Positions 26,889-36,323 of a stretch of 64,000 bases of DNA are shown here, in pieces (within the stretch, counting starts at the first letter, position 1; each line of letters begins with the position of its first letter). The notes beneath the pieces are model-generated. The model searched no databases and was not told the origin of the DNA. It worked only from the letters and a program-made list of their open reading frames with translations. This DNA is from Thalassolituus sp006212115. GTDB taxonomy: Bacteria > Pseudomonadota > Gammaproteobacteria > Pseudomonadales > Oceanobacteraceae. Location of the stretch: NCBI RefSeq assembly GCF_040372045.1, contig NZ_BAABWH010000001.1; one strand, given 5' to 3'. The position numbers were made by a program, and so were the translations under genes.

Positions 26889-26912
26889 TATACAAACTGC
26901 TATGGTTGTATA
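26889..26912. promoter_or_regulatory. Candidate operator of the porin-BCCT unit
   Basis: TATACAA and TTGTATA form a perfect 7-bp inverted repeat with a ten-base spacer, 69 bases before the porin ATG. The size and symmetry suit a TetR- or GntR-like dimer, but the regulator is not in this window. Confidence 0.4.
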
Positions 26913-26980
26913 AGTCTTTGCGCCCCAAAAAGGTGCAAGAATCAAAAATTCATCCTTCTACAGCTAGCCAGGAGTTCTCC

Positions 26981-28042
26981 ATGACGAAGTCTGTTGCCCT
27001 AAAAGCGTCCGCGCTCGCCGCGGCTCTGCTTTCCTCCACCGCCCATTCAAGCCCTAATATTTCGGGCGGAGTCTGGTTCAATTATCAATATCAGCAGAAC
27101 AACGAAGCACACCAGAATTCGTGGGGGGTCATCGACAGTGAAGCACTGGTTCTATACGCCGATGGCAATGTCGCAGAGACGCCCTGGAGCTACTCCGCAG
27201 AGGCACGTTTTGGACCGGGTAGTTTTACAGACCCCGACAACAACAGCACGGGTGGTCAATTCGGCCTGCACAAAGCATGGGTAGGCTATCAGTTTGAAGA
27301 CGGGCCGCAGATTCTGATTGGTAAAAGCCAGGTGCCTTTCGGCATTAAAACCTATAACTTCTGGCCGGGCGATATGCTGCTTGCGGGTTACGGCGATCAG
27401 ATGGACGTGGGTGTAAAGGCCTCTCAAACCATCGGCCAATTCCATTATGACGCCGCCTTTTATCTGGCCGATGACTGGAGTACCAGCACCGATACCATGG
27501 ATGACAATGGGCATTGGGGGAGTACCAGCACTTACCGCAAGGTTCAGACCTTTGTTGGCAACCTGAACTACTCGCTCAATGATATGGCAAGCATCGGCCT
27601 ATCGGCACAGTCAGGTGGTCTACAGGCATTGGCTTCGGTGGCAAACCCTGAAGGAAAAGTCTCTGGCGACCATAATGCTGCGACACTTTATTACACCATT
27701 AATGTCGGCGGACTTTGGGCAAAAGCTGCGTACATCACCACCGAACGTAATCTTCCTGACGAGGTCAGCAACGTCACGGTAGAAAACGATCGCTATGCCG
27801 TTTCAGCAGGTTTGAATACCGGCAAGTGGTCCTTTTATACGGATCTCACCTATGCTCAGCCCGACACGGATGGCAATGATGCCGACACCATTCGCGCCTT
27901 CGCTCCCGGCCTCAGCTATGACTATGGGCCAGGCTGGATGTACCTCGAATACCTCACTCAGGACGGCTATGTAGACGGCAATGGCCAAGCACTCGAAGGC
28001 GACTTCGATGCCTTGTACGCCACTATCGACTTCTACTTCTGA
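26981..28042 (+). CDS. Outer-membrane porin-like protein
   Basis: This is a predicted secreted outer-membrane beta-barrel of 353 aa. The start at 26981 has AGGAG ahead and gives a signal peptide (MTKSVALKASALAAALLSST). The mature part shows alternating strands rich in Tyr, Trp and Gly and ends in ATIDFYF, the usual C-terminal barrel signature with final Phe. The middle segment QILIGKSQVPFGIKTYNFWP resembles phosphate-selective-porin-like proteins. It is 22 bases ahead of the BCCT transporter, so it may pass the same osmolyte through the outer membrane; this is inferred from position. Confidence 0.75.
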   Translation: MTKSVALKASALAAALLSSTAHSSPNISGGVWFNYQYQQNNEAHQNSWGVIDSEALVLYADGNVAETPWSYSAEARFGPGSFTDPDNNSTGGQFGLHKAWVGYQFEDGPQILIGKSQVPFGIKTYNFWPGDMLLAGYGDQMDVGVKASQTIGQFHYDAAFYLADDWSTSTDTMDDNGHWGSTSTYRKVQTFVGNLNYSLNDMASIGLSAQSGGLQALASVANPEGKVSGDHNAATLYYTINVGGLWAKAAYITTERNLPDEVSNVTVENDRYAVSAGLNTGKWSFYTDLTYAQPDTDGNDADTIRAFAPGLSYDYGPGWMYLEYLTQDGYVDGNGQALEGDFDALYATIDFYF

Positions 28043-28064
28043 TCGACCCTGAGGACATTATTTT

Positions 28065-30047
28065 ATGAGTGATTCACAGACGGGCCGTTTTCCGGTCCAG
28101 ATTAATCCACCAGTGTTCTTCGGCTCGGCCATTATTGCGATTGCACTGGTGCTATTTACGATCGGCGCGCCGGAACAGGCAAAAGCGTTGTTCTCCGACG
28201 TGCAAAGTTGGGTCGTCGGCTCTGCGGGTTGGTTTTATATTCTGGCTGTGGCGATTTTCGTTATTTTTGTCGTGCTGATTGCGATATCAGACTACGGCAG
28301 AATCAAACTGGGCCCAGACCACAGTGAGCCAAGTTACAGCTACGGCAGTTGGTTCGCTATGCTGTTCTCCGCCGGTATGGGCATAGGGCTTATGTTTTAC
28401 GGTGTGGCCGAGCCCGTTATGCATTACCTTAGCCCCCCAGCAGCCGAGGCAGGAAGCGTCGAAGCTGCTCGCGATGCCATGCGCATTACCTTCTTCCATT
28501 GGGGTGTTCACGCATGGGCCATTTATGCGGTGGTTGCTCTGGCATTGGCGTATTTTTCCTTTCGCCAGGATTTGCCACTGACCATCCGCTCCGCACTGTA
28601 CCCGCTTATTGGTGAGCGCATCCACGGCCCTATCGGTCATGCCGTCGATATCTTTGCCGTACTCGGTACGTTGTTCGGTGTGGCAACGTCTCTCGGATTG
28701 GGCGTCATACAGGTCAATGCCGGATTGAATTACCTGCTGGACATTCCCATTGCCACCACCACGCAGGTCATACTGATCGCCGGCATCACTACCCTGGCCA
28801 CAGCCTCCGTCGTAATGGGACTGGATGGTGGTATCCGACGTATTTCGGAATTAAATTTATTGCTCGCCGTCGCACTACTGTTGTTCGTATTGGTCGTTGG
28901 TCCGACGTCTCATTTGCTGGAAGCCACCGTCCAGAATACAGGTCATTATTTATCAACCTTGGTAGATACGACGTTTAATCTCTATGCCTACGAGTCCACC
29001 GGCTGGATGGGCGGTTGGACGTTATTCTATTGGGGGTGGTGGATCGCCTGGTCACCGTTCGTTGGTATGTTTATCGCGCGTATTTCGCGCGGTCGTACCA
29101 TTCGCGAATTCGTGATTGGTGTGCTTCTGGTTCCGGTTGGTTTCACCTTTATGTGGATGACCTTCTTCGGTAATACCGGCCTCAATATGATCATGGAGCA
29201 AGGTATTACCGAGCTGGGAACCGCGGTATCGGCGGACGCGTCTGTCGCGCTTTTTCAGTTTTTTGAATATCTGCCCTTGTCCACTATCGCGTCCACTGTA
29301 GCAACCCTACTGGTCATTACCTTCTTCGTGACATCCTCAGACTCAGGGTCGTTAGTGGTTGATATGCTGACGTCCGGCGGAGATGGAGAAGACACACCGG
29401 TATGGCAACGTATTTTCTGGGCTGTCGCAGAGGGCGCCATAGCTGCCACCCTTCTGTTGGCTGGCGGACTCGTTGCGCTACAGACGGCCACGATTGCCAG
29501 TGCCTTACCCTTCACCATTGTGATGCTGTTCGTATGCTGGGGGCTGTTTAAGGCATTGCGCCTTGAGGTCGTGAAGCGTCAACGTCTTCGGGATGCAATG
29601 CACGCACCGCGCGTCGTTAATAATCCAGTAAGCTGGGAACAACGCCTCAATCGGATTATTCATCAGCCGCGAAAAGAGCAAGTGCTGGAATATATCGAAG
29701 AAAAAGCATTACCCGCCATGGAAAAAGTCGCTGAACAATTCAGAGAGAAAGGCATCGAAGCACGTGTGACTCAAGAGACCGGCCAACGAGCCTGGATCGA
29801 AGTTCTGCACGGTGATGAAATCGACTTTTTCTACTCCATCCATGCACGCCCGATGTCACCACCAAGTTTCACCATGCGCGATACTCGGAAACAGCGTGAG
29901 GAGAGCCTTAAGTACTACCGCGCCGAGGTATACCTGAAGGAAGGTGGCCAGGACTACGACGTCATGGGCTGGACCACGGAGCAGATCATTGCCGATGTCA
30001 TCGATCAGTACGAAAAACACCTCTACTACCTTGATGCTATCCGCTGA
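28065..30047 (+). CDS. BCCT family choline/betaine transporter (BetT-like)
   Basis: This is an inner-membrane betaine-choline-carnitine transporter with twelve helices. The sodium/substrate region GMGIGLMFYGVAEPVMHY and the family signature WGWWIAWSPFVGMFIARISR are conserved. A cytoplasmic C-terminal extension of about 160 residues follows the last helix, as in BetT proteins, where it senses osmotic stress. Length 660 aa matches BetT (677). The likely substrate is choline or a betaine. No betAB genes are nearby. Confidence 0.9.
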   Translation: MSDSQTGRFPVQINPPVFFGSAIIAIALVLFTIGAPEQAKALFSDVQSWVVGSAGWFYILAVAIFVIFVVLIAISDYGRIKLGPDHSEPSYSYGSWFAMLFSAGMGIGLMFYGVAEPVMHYLSPPAAEAGSVEAARDAMRITFFHWGVHAWAIYAVVALALAYFSFRQDLPLTIRSALYPLIGERIHGPIGHAVDIFAVLGTLFGVATSLGLGVIQVNAGLNYLLDIPIATTTQVILIAGITTLATASVVMGLDGGIRRISELNLLLAVALLLFVLVVGPTSHLLEATVQNTGHYLSTLVDTTFNLYAYESTGWMGGWTLFYWGWWIAWSPFVGMFIARISRGRTIREFVIGVLLVPVGFTFMWMTFFGNTGLNMIMEQGITELGTAVSADASVALFQFFEYLPLSTIASTVATLLVITFFVTSSDSGSLVVDMLTSGGDGEDTPVWQRIFWAVAEGAIAATLLLAGGLVALQTATIASALPFTIVMLFVCWGLFKALRLEVVKRQRLRDAMHAPRVVNNPVSWEQRLNRIIHQPRKEQVLEYIEEKALPAMEKVAEQFREKGIEARVTQETGQRAWIEVLHGDEIDFFYSIHARPMSPPSFTMRDTRKQREESLKYYRAEVYLKEGGQDYDVMGWTTEQIIADVIDQYEKHLYYLDAIR

Positions 30048-30076
30048 TCAGTAGTTAGCTCAATCCACTGTTAAAG

Positions 30077-30111
30077 TGCAAAAAGCCCATCCTTGCGATG
30101 GGCTTTTTGCA
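30077..30111 (+). terminator. Strong terminator of the porin-BCCT unit
   Basis: A perfect 15-bp stem, TGCAAAAAGCCCATC with its complement, closes a CTTGC loop 30 bases after the BCCT stop. The T run forms part of the descending arm. Confidence 0.93.
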
Positions 30112-30200
30112 TTTCCGGTAACCGTATCCGCACTCTCGAAGGCGTGATAGTCTCAGGTACTCACTTTCGTATTCGTTCTTTAGCTATGGGGAAGAACACT

Positions 30201-31127
30201 ATGGCCGCTGGTAGTTTACTTGCGCTTCTGGATGACATCGCAACCGTTCTTGATGATGTGGCGGTCATGTCGAAAGTCGCGGCCAAAAAGACCAGTGGCG
30301 TACTTGGCGATGACCTCGCCTTAAATGCTCAGCAGGTCACGGGTATTCGTGCCGAGCGAGAGCTTCCCGTAGTTTGGGCCGTCACCAAGGGCTCGCTACT
30401 TAATAAGTTGATTCTGGTCCCTTCTGCTCTTCTGATCAGCGCTTTCTTTCCGCAGGCCATTGTCTGGTTACTGATGATCGGAGGAGCGTATCTTTGCTTC
30501 GAAGGTGTCGAGAAGATATTACATAAATTTATGGCAGACGATGCTGTTCACAGTGAGCGAATAGAAGCACTACAAAATCCGGCAATCGATATGATTGCGT
30601 TTGAAAAAAACAAAATTAAAGGCGCTATACGCACCGATTTTATTTTGTCGGCCGAGATCATCGTTATTTCTCTTGGCGTAATGGCGCAGGCAGCTCTACT
30701 GACTCAGATAATAACGCTGTCCTTCCTTGCTCTGGCGTTCACTTTCGGCGTTTACGGACTGGTCGCTGGAATCGTAAAACTGGACGATGTAGGTCTATGG
30801 TTAACTGAGAAGAAGGCCACATCACTGGGAGCGTTAAAGCACCTTGCCGGACGACTTTTACTTGGTTTGGCCCCCAGGCTAATGCGTTTCCTTTCGGTGG
30901 TGGGGACATTGGCGATGTTTCTCGTCGGAGGCGGTATTATCGCCCACCATATCCCGGCGATCGAACACATGAGCAATGACATTGCCTTGTCCGCATCCTA
31001 CCTCGCCATCCCGAATGCAAACTTAATAGTGGATATGATCACCAGCCTGCTGACCGGAATAACGACAGGCCTATCTCTGGTTATTCCTTATACTCTGGTG
31101 ACAAAAATCCGGTCATTACGGAACTGA
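30201..31127 (+). CDS. DUF808 membrane protein (YedI-like)
   Basis: This is a polytopic inner-membrane protein of the DUF808/YedI family, function unknown. The conserved N-terminus MAAGSLLALLDDIATVLDDV and KKTSGVLGDDLALNAQQV are diagnostic. The start at 30201 has GGGGAAG six bases upstream and gives 308 aa, near the E. coli length (305). It converges head-on with the Nif3 gene, only one base between stop codons. Confidence 0.88.
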   Translation: MAAGSLLALLDDIATVLDDVAVMSKVAAKKTSGVLGDDLALNAQQVTGIRAERELPVVWAVTKGSLLNKLILVPSALLISAFFPQAIVWLLMIGGAYLCFEGVEKILHKFMADDAVHSERIEALQNPAIDMIAFEKNKIKGAIRTDFILSAEIIVISLGVMAQAALLTQIITLSFLALAFTFGVYGLVAGIVKLDDVGLWLTEKKATSLGALKHLAGRLLLGLAPRLMRFLSVVGTLAMFLVGGGIIAHHIPAIEHMSNDIALSASYLAIPNANLIVDMITSLLTGITTGLSLVIPYTLVTKIRSLRN

Positions 31128-31128
31128 C

Positions 31129-31890
31129 TCACACTGGGTTATCAATGTCGATGAAGGTGACATCAAGATCAAACTCATCAGCAATATACTCGCCCAATGC
31201 CTTCGCACCGTAGCGTTCTGTTGCGTGATGACCTGCGCTAAAAAAATGCGTCCCCGTTTCACGGGCAAGATGGACGGCTGGCTCATTAATCTCGCCAGTT
31301 AAAAAGGCATCGATTCCTGCATCAACGGCCTTTTGCAGATAGCCCTGAGCACCACCGGTACACCAGGCGATGGTTTCAATCGTGTCGCCTGATTCACCAA
31401 TATGCAAAGGCTCCCGTTGCAGGCATTGAGCAATCCAGGCACTGAACTCGCCACCCGTCATCGGCCTTGGCAAACGTCCCACATTTCCGGGAACAGACAA
31501 ATCTTCATCATCCAGAGGACCATCTACCTGCAGTCCTAATACATCAGCCAACTGTACGTTATTTCCGTAAACCGGATGCATATCGAGAGGCAGGTGATAG
31601 GCAATCAGATTGATATCGTGCGTCAGAAGTGCTTTGAGCCGCTCTTTCTTAATGCCGATCACGCGCTCATCTTCGCCCTTCCAGAAGTAACCATGATGAA
31701 CCAGAATCGCATCAGCCTCTTCTTCAATCGCCGCCTCGATCAACCCTTGGCTGGCAGTCACACCCGTCACCACTTTCTGGATTGTCTCGCTGCCCGCCAC
31801 CTGAAGGCCGTTAGGACAGTAATCGCGTATTTTTTTGCTCTGCAAAATACGATCAAGATGCGAAATAAGTTCTTTACGTGCTACCGCCAT
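31129..31890 (-). CDS. Nif3-like dinuclear metal protein (YbgI)
   Basis: This is a Nif3/YbgI family protein, a ring-forming dinuclear metal protein related to GTP cyclohydrolase I type 2 annotations, true role unclear. Metal-binding segments are visible as AILVHHGYFWKGE and the C-terminal FSAGHHATERYGAKALGE. The start at 31890 (MAVARKELISHL, 253 aa) matches the family. It is divergent from the protease gene, the same pair as in Pseudomonas (next to algW). Confidence 0.9.
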   Translation of the reverse strand: MAVARKELISHLDRILQSKKIRDYCPNGLQVAGSETIQKVVTGVTASQGLIEAAIEEEADAILVHHGYFWKGEDERVIGIKKERLKALLTHDINLIAYHLPLDMHPVYGNNVQLADVLGLQVDGPLDDEDLSVPGNVGRLPRPMTGGEFSAWIAQCLQREPLHIGESGDTIETIAWCTGGAQGYLQKAVDAGIDAFLTGEINEPAVHLARETGTHFFSAGHHATERYGAKALGEYIADEFDLDVTFIDIDNPV

Positions 31891-31959
31891 AGTCCTGCCA
31901 TCTAAAAGTTTGTACCATGTGAATTCATTGATAGTAGAGAGATTGCGGAGCGCTGACAA

Positions 31960-33153
31960 ATGTCTCCATGGCAGACTTTCGCATTGCGAATCCTGTTTCC
32001 TGCGGCCCTAGGGGCTTTAATTGCGACACTGATATTGCTGCTTTTCCCTGAGTGGGTATTGCATGAAGAACGTCAGCCTGCCGGAAACACACCCGTTGAC
32101 CAGTTAACTGCAAATACTGCAGAACCTCTGACCGTTGCTTTGCCGGTTACACCGTCCAGCTACGCCAGTGCAGTGAAGTTGGCTGCACCTGCCGTAGTCA
32201 ACATTTATACCCGAAAAACTGTTAAACGTCGGACTAATCCGTTACTGACCGACCCCGCACTGAAGCGCTTTTTCGGTGAAACAGAGCAGCCCGATGACCG
32301 CATGCAAAGCAGCCTTGGGTCTGGCGTTATCCTGTCCCCCGACGGCCACATCATAACTAATTTCCATGTTATTGAAGGTGCAGATGAAATCATCGTCGCT
32401 CTTTACGACGGACGCGATGCGGAAGCGACACTCGTCGGCAGTGATCCTGAATCCGATTTGGCGGTATTGAAAATAGACCTGCCTGATGGCATTGGGCCAG
32501 CTGTTATTGCAGATCGCAGCGCGAATGCGGTCGGCGACATCGTACTTGCCATCGGCAATCCATTTGGAGTGGGCCAGACCGTGACCATGGGGATCATTTC
32601 TGCCACTGGCCGCAACCGCCTCGGTCTGAATACTTATGAAGACTACGTCCAAACGGATGCTGCCATTAATCCGGGAAATTCAGGTGGTGCCTTAATTAAT
32701 GCCAAAGGCGAATTGGTTGGAATAAACACCGCCATCTTTACCCAATCCGGCGGCAACGAGGGCATTGGCTTCGCCATTCCGGCTGAAATTGCTCACCGCA
32801 CCATGCGTGATATCGCTCGCTACGGTACGACTATACGCGGCTGGCTGGGTATCGAAGTACAAGAGGCGTCACCGGAACTGCTCGAATCACTTCGCTTACC
32901 GGGAGAGCTGACAGGACTGCTGGTGACGGGTGTATTCCCTGAAGGGCCCGCTGAACAAGCGGGACTAGCTTCAGGTGATATCATTGTTGGGCTGAATGGT
33001 ACCGACGCTGACAACGCCGTAGAAGCCATGAATCGTATTGCAGGACTGCGTCCCGGAGACACTATCTCTGTTGATTTCTTACGTCGCGGCGAGCGTCTCA
33101 CCACAACGGCCTACGCCGGACTCCGAGATCAACCTCAGGGCGTTTCCGAATAA
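31960..33153 (+). CDS. algW: Periplasmic serine protease AlgW/DegS
   Basis: This is a membrane-anchored trypsin-like protease that starts regulated cleavage of the anti-sigma factor for sigma-E/AlgU on envelope stress. An N-terminal anchor helix (ILFPAALGALIATLILLLF) is followed by the protease domain with His in HIITNFHVIEGA, Asp in PESDLAVLKI and Ser in INPGNSGGAL. One PDZ domain lies at about residues 285-385, the DegS arrangement rather than the two-PDZ DegP one. At 397 aa it is slightly longer than E. coli DegS (355). It stands beside hisC, matching the Pseudomonas algW location. Confidence 0.93.
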   Translation: MSPWQTFALRILFPAALGALIATLILLLFPEWVLHEERQPAGNTPVDQLTANTAEPLTVALPVTPSSYASAVKLAAPAVVNIYTRKTVKRRTNPLLTDPALKRFFGETEQPDDRMQSSLGSGVILSPDGHIITNFHVIEGADEIIVALYDGRDAEATLVGSDPESDLAVLKIDLPDGIGPAVIADRSANAVGDIVLAIGNPFGVGQTVTMGIISATGRNRLGLNTYEDYVQTDAAINPGNSGGALINAKGELVGINTAIFTQSGGNEGIGFAIPAEIAHRTMRDIARYGTTIRGWLGIEVQEASPELLESLRLPGELTGLLVTGVFPEGPAEQAGLASGDIIVGLNGTDADNAVEAMNRIAGLRPGDTISVDFLRRGERLTTTAYAGLRDQPQGVSE

Positions 33154-33160
33154 AACGCCC
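33138..33160 (+). terminator. Weak hairpin at the end of algW
   Basis: GGGCGTTT and AAACGCCC pair over eight bases across the algW stop codon. A second small TACCCC/GGGGTA stem lies at 33167-33184 before the convergent hisC end. Neither has a T run. Confidence 0.3.
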
Positions 33161-33196
33161 GTTAGCTACCCCTTAACCGGGGTACATCAATGCAGA

Positions 33197-34300
33197 TTAG
33201 TCGGCGTTTAAAATACGACTAAGTGCGGCAAATAACGCTGAATTTTCTTCGGGTGCTCCGACGGTAAAACGCAGCGTATTTGCCAGCAATGGATGCGCAC
33301 CGTCTGTGCATTTAATCAGAATATTTTCCTGCTTCAATGCATCAAAAATCTCACGCGCCGTCGCCGACTCAGGCGCACCAACCAAAACGAAGTTGGCCTC
33401 AGACTCAAACACAGAAAAGCCCAGCTGTGTCAGCTTCTGCTGCATTGAAGTACGTTCGGCTTTGAGAATTTCACACTGCTGCATCAATACAACATAATGC
33501 TTCAGAGCAAAGGCAGCTGACGCCTGAGTGAGTACATTGATGTTATAAGGCATTCTGATTTTATCGAGTTCGGACAACCACTCTTTGCGGCCAAACAGCA
33601 TACCCAAACGTAGCCCAGCCAAGCCCACTTTAGAGAGCGTGCGCATCACAACCACATTCTCAAAACGATCCAACCAATTCAGGTGATTCCTGCTCGAGAA
33701 TGGCAGATACGCCTCATCCAACACGACTAACCCTTGGTGGTCAGGCGCATTACAGGCTTCGATGATGGCAACCAGATCGTCTTCAGCCCAAAGATTCCCC
33801 GTTGGATTATTCGGCTGAGCCAGAAAAACCAACGCAGGCTTTTTATCCGCGATCGCCGCTAACATAGCATCCCGATCCAGCGAGAAATCTTCTTTCAGTG
33901 GCACACCGCAATAATCGACACCGACAAAAGTGGCGATCATCTTGTACATAACAAAACCGGGCTCAGGTGCCAGCACGCATGCACCGGGTTTTGCCAACGC
34001 CATCGCCAGCAACTGAATAATCTCATCGGAGCCATTGCCCAGCAGAACCTCGTACTGCTCAGGCACCTCCATCACCTCACGCAAACCCGCGACGACTTCA
34101 GGAGCGACAGGATTGGGATAACGATTCAAGGCACAGTCAGCGAGTAACGACTGCCACTCAGACACCATCTCCTGCGGCCAACGGAACGGATTCTCCATGG
34201 CATCCAGCTTCACCATCCCCTCGGCCTTACCCACTGGGTAAGCCTGCAAGGCACGTATTTCAGGACGGATAAGGTTTGCTACCAGCGTCTCTATCGACAT
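33197..34300 (-). CDS. hisC: Histidinol-phosphate aminotransferase
   Basis: HisC is a PLP enzyme that transaminates imidazole acetol-phosphate in histidine synthesis. The PLP Lys is in VMRTLSKVGLAGLRLGMLFG, and ENPFRWP and FLAQPNNPTGN are conserved. The start at 34300 (MSIETLVANLIRPEI, 367 aa) is set by family similarity. The open frame runs 80 codons further into the repeat-rich region upstream but that part is not protein-like. It is separated from hisD by about 700 bases containing a terminator, so it must have its own promoter; TATAAT at 34335-34340 on the minus strand is one candidate. Confidence 0.96.
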   Translation of the reverse strand: MSIETLVANLIRPEIRALQAYPVGKAEGMVKLDAMENPFRWPQEMVSEWQSLLADCALNRYPNPVAPEVVAGLREVMEVPEQYEVLLGNGSDEIIQLLAMALAKPGACVLAPEPGFVMYKMIATFVGVDYCGVPLKEDFSLDRDAMLAAIADKKPALVFLAQPNNPTGNLWAEDDLVAIIEACNAPDHQGLVVLDEAYLPFSSRNHLNWLDRFENVVVMRTLSKVGLAGLRLGMLFGRKEWLSELDKIRMPYNINVLTQASAAFALKHYVVLMQQCEILKAERTSMQQKLTQLGFSVFESEANFVLVGAPESATAREIFDALKQENILIKCTDGAHPLLANTLRFTVGAPEENSALFAALSRILNAD

Positions 34301-34345
34301 GAGATGAACCTGTGGTCTTTGTTTTCGGGCGGGCATTATACAACT

Positions 34346-34435
34346 GTAGCCACCTTCGGTGGGGATTCTTCTTTGGCTGCCGCAGGAGTAGTAGCCACCT
34401 GCGGTGGGTGGGCTTTTTGGCTGCCGCCGGGCCTT
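34346..34435. repeat. Two tandem 45-bp units with CCACC/GGTGG hairpins
   Basis: Both units start GTAGCCACC, hold a CCACC-NNC-GGTGG-type mini-hairpin and end with GGCTGCCGC. A third copy lies inverted at 34895-34935, with the stem changed to CTGCC/GGCAG on both sides, so pairing is preserved. Confidence 0.65.
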
Positions 34436-34964
34436 TGTTTTTCTGCAAGGGGCGGGCCCCTTCCGATCCCCCTTTCCGGCGTGATGTCCTAATCCTTGTC
34501 TCTTGATACCGATTGGGGCACGCCTGCAGCGGCCATCCATGGCCGCGGGCAGGCTTAACCGGCGTCCTGCCGGTTAGCACCCATCGTTATCTGCGACACG
34601 GCGGGGTCATCACAAGCCGGGTTTCGTCAGCGCTTCGCGGCGATGTCAGTTTTTATTTTGTTAGAAGGTGTTGAGGGATAGAAATTGCGCCTCTGGGGCC
34701 GCCGCGATTTACGCCAGCTTTGCAGGCAACGTGAGGCAGGATGCCGAACGAGGCTCCATACGGGCATGGATGCCCGCCGGAGCCGGTTGCCGGAAAAGCC
34801 AGTAAATATCGGATTCACGGCCCAGAAAGCGCGAAAGCAGGGGGATGGGCCGCCCGCCCGGGGGACAAGGTCCCCCAACAAGGGCATAGGAACTCGGCGG
34901 CAGCCCAAAAAACCTCCCTGCCGAAGGCAGCTATAAACGTTGAGGCTCAACAGCATGCCAAAAC

Positions 34965-34988
34965 AAAAAAGCCCGGCATCGCCGGGCT
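34965..34988 (-). terminator. Intrinsic terminator of the hisG-hisD transcript
   Basis: On the minus strand AGCCCGGC, GAT and GCCGGGCT form an 8-bp stem followed by six T bases. It ends 20 bases past hisD and so uncouples hisC from hisD. Confidence 0.93.
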
Positions 34989-35007
34989 CTTCAAAGCAAA
35001 AAAGACG

Positions 35008-36312
35008 TCAGTCTTTGATCCGATACTCCGCCGATCTCGCGTGAGCAGTCAAAAACTCTCCTCGCGCCAGCACAGAAGCCACTTTCCCCATTTCAGACGC
35101 ACCGTCTGCAGAGAACTTAACCAGCGATGAACGCTTCTGGAAGTCATACACGCCCAGCGGTGATGAGAAGCGTGCCGTACCTGAAGTCGGCAGAACGTGG
35201 TTCGGCCCAGCACAGTAATCGCCAAGGGCTTCGGCAGTGTAGCGTCCCATAAAGATTGCGCCAGCGTGGCGGATACCCGGCACCCAGCTGTCCGGATCTT
35301 CTACCGACAGTTCCAGGTGTTCTGGCGCAATGCGATTGATCAGGTTTAAGGCATCTTCTTTGTCCGAGGCCAGGATCATAGCGCCACGATCGCTGAGCGA
35401 TTTACGGATAATCTCTTCGCGTTCCATGGTTGGCAGCAGTTTTTCAATACTGGCCTGAACCTGATCAAGGAAGGTTTCATCCATCGCAACCAGAATACTT
35501 TGTGCGTCTTCGTCGTGCTCGGCCTGCGAAAACAGGTCCATCGCAATCCAGTCTGGATTGGTATCGCCATCGCATACAACGAGGATTTCGGATGGGCCGG
35601 CAATCATATCGATGCCAACCTGACCAAATACCATGCGCTTGGCAGTCGCAACAAAGATGTTGCCCGGACCAACAATTTTATCGACGCCCGGTACGGTCTC
35701 GGTACCGTACGCTAATGCAGCAACCGCTTGCGCACCGCCCACGGTAAAGACACGCGACACGCCGGCCGCTGCCGCCGCTGCGAGTACCAGCTGATTAAGC
35801 TGACCATCTGGCGTTGGTACGACCATAATGATTTCGGATACACCCGCCACGTGCGCAGGGATCGCGTTCATCAGTACAGACGACGGGTACGCTGCTTTAC
35901 CACCCGGCACGTAAATGCCAACACGATCCATCGGTGTGACCTTCTGACCCAGCACGGTGCCGTCAGCTTCGGTGTACTGCCAAGAGTCCTGCTTTTGTTT
36001 TTCGTGGTAATCACGAACACGCTGTGCGGCGATGACCAGTGCATCACGCTGCTTATCATCAAGTCCATCCAGCGCAGCCTGTAGCTGTTCCTGCGACAAC
36101 TCAAGATCTGCCATGGTCGCGGCTTGAGTACGGTCAAACTTGTTGGTGTATTCAATCAGGGCGGCGTCGCCGCGCTGGCGCACGTCATTTACAATATTGG
36201 TGACTGCTTCCTGGACGCCAGTGTCAGACACTGCCTCCCAGGCCAGAAGCTCGTCCATTTGAGCGGCAAAATCAGACTGATCCGAGCGATAACGACGGAT
36301 TTCAATACTCAT
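35008..36312 (-). CDS. hisD: Histidinol dehydrogenase
   Basis: HisD oxidises histidinol to histidine with two NAD and zinc. The conserved segment NAIPAHVAGVSEIIMVVPTP, the signature region GTETVPGVDKIVGPGNIFVA, and the zinc and catalytic part IAPEHLELSVEDP and YCAGPNHVLPTSGTARF are all present. Length 434 aa is normal. It follows hisG by 11 bases. Confidence 0.98.
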   Translation of the reverse strand: MSIEIRRYRSDQSDFAAQMDELLAWEAVSDTGVQEAVTNIVNDVRQRGDAALIEYTNKFDRTQAATMADLELSQEQLQAALDGLDDKQRDALVIAAQRVRDYHEKQKQDSWQYTEADGTVLGQKVTPMDRVGIYVPGGKAAYPSSVLMNAIPAHVAGVSEIIMVVPTPDGQLNQLVLAAAAAAGVSRVFTVGGAQAVAALAYGTETVPGVDKIVGPGNIFVATAKRMVFGQVGIDMIAGPSEILVVCDGDTNPDWIAMDLFSQAEHDEDAQSILVAMDETFLDQVQASIEKLLPTMEREEIIRKSLSDRGAMILASDKEDALNLINRIAPEHLELSVEDPDSWVPGIRHAGAIFMGRYTAEALGDYCAGPNHVLPTSGTARFSSPLGVYDFQKRSSLVKFSADGASEMGKVASVLARGEFLTAHARSAEYRIKD

Positions 36313-36323
36313 ACCGGTGCTCC

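Larger units (their letters stand above)
34301..35007. repeat. Hairpin-rich inverted duplication between hisC and hisD
   Basis: This 707-base gap holds no convincing gene. It contains two diverged arms in opposite orientation. Left arm: two 45-bp units at 34346-34390 and 34391-34435, a GGGCGGGC...ATCCCCC segment near 34455-34477 and a CATCCATG hairpin at 34529-34546. Right arm (read on the minus strand): CATCCATG hairpin at 34761-34776, ATCCCCC and GGGCGGGC near 34834-34854, and a third unit at 34895-34935. Further stems are AACCGGC/GCCGGTT near 34557-34576 and GGGGGAC/GTCCCCC near 34859-34875. It looks like a dispersed intergenic element or two copies of one. Confidence 0.6.

Noticed and set aside
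34260..34956. Basic open frames on both strands of the hisC-hisD gap
   Set aside because: They read through hairpins and repeat units, have no ribosome sites, and their composition follows the repeat, so they are not taken as genes.
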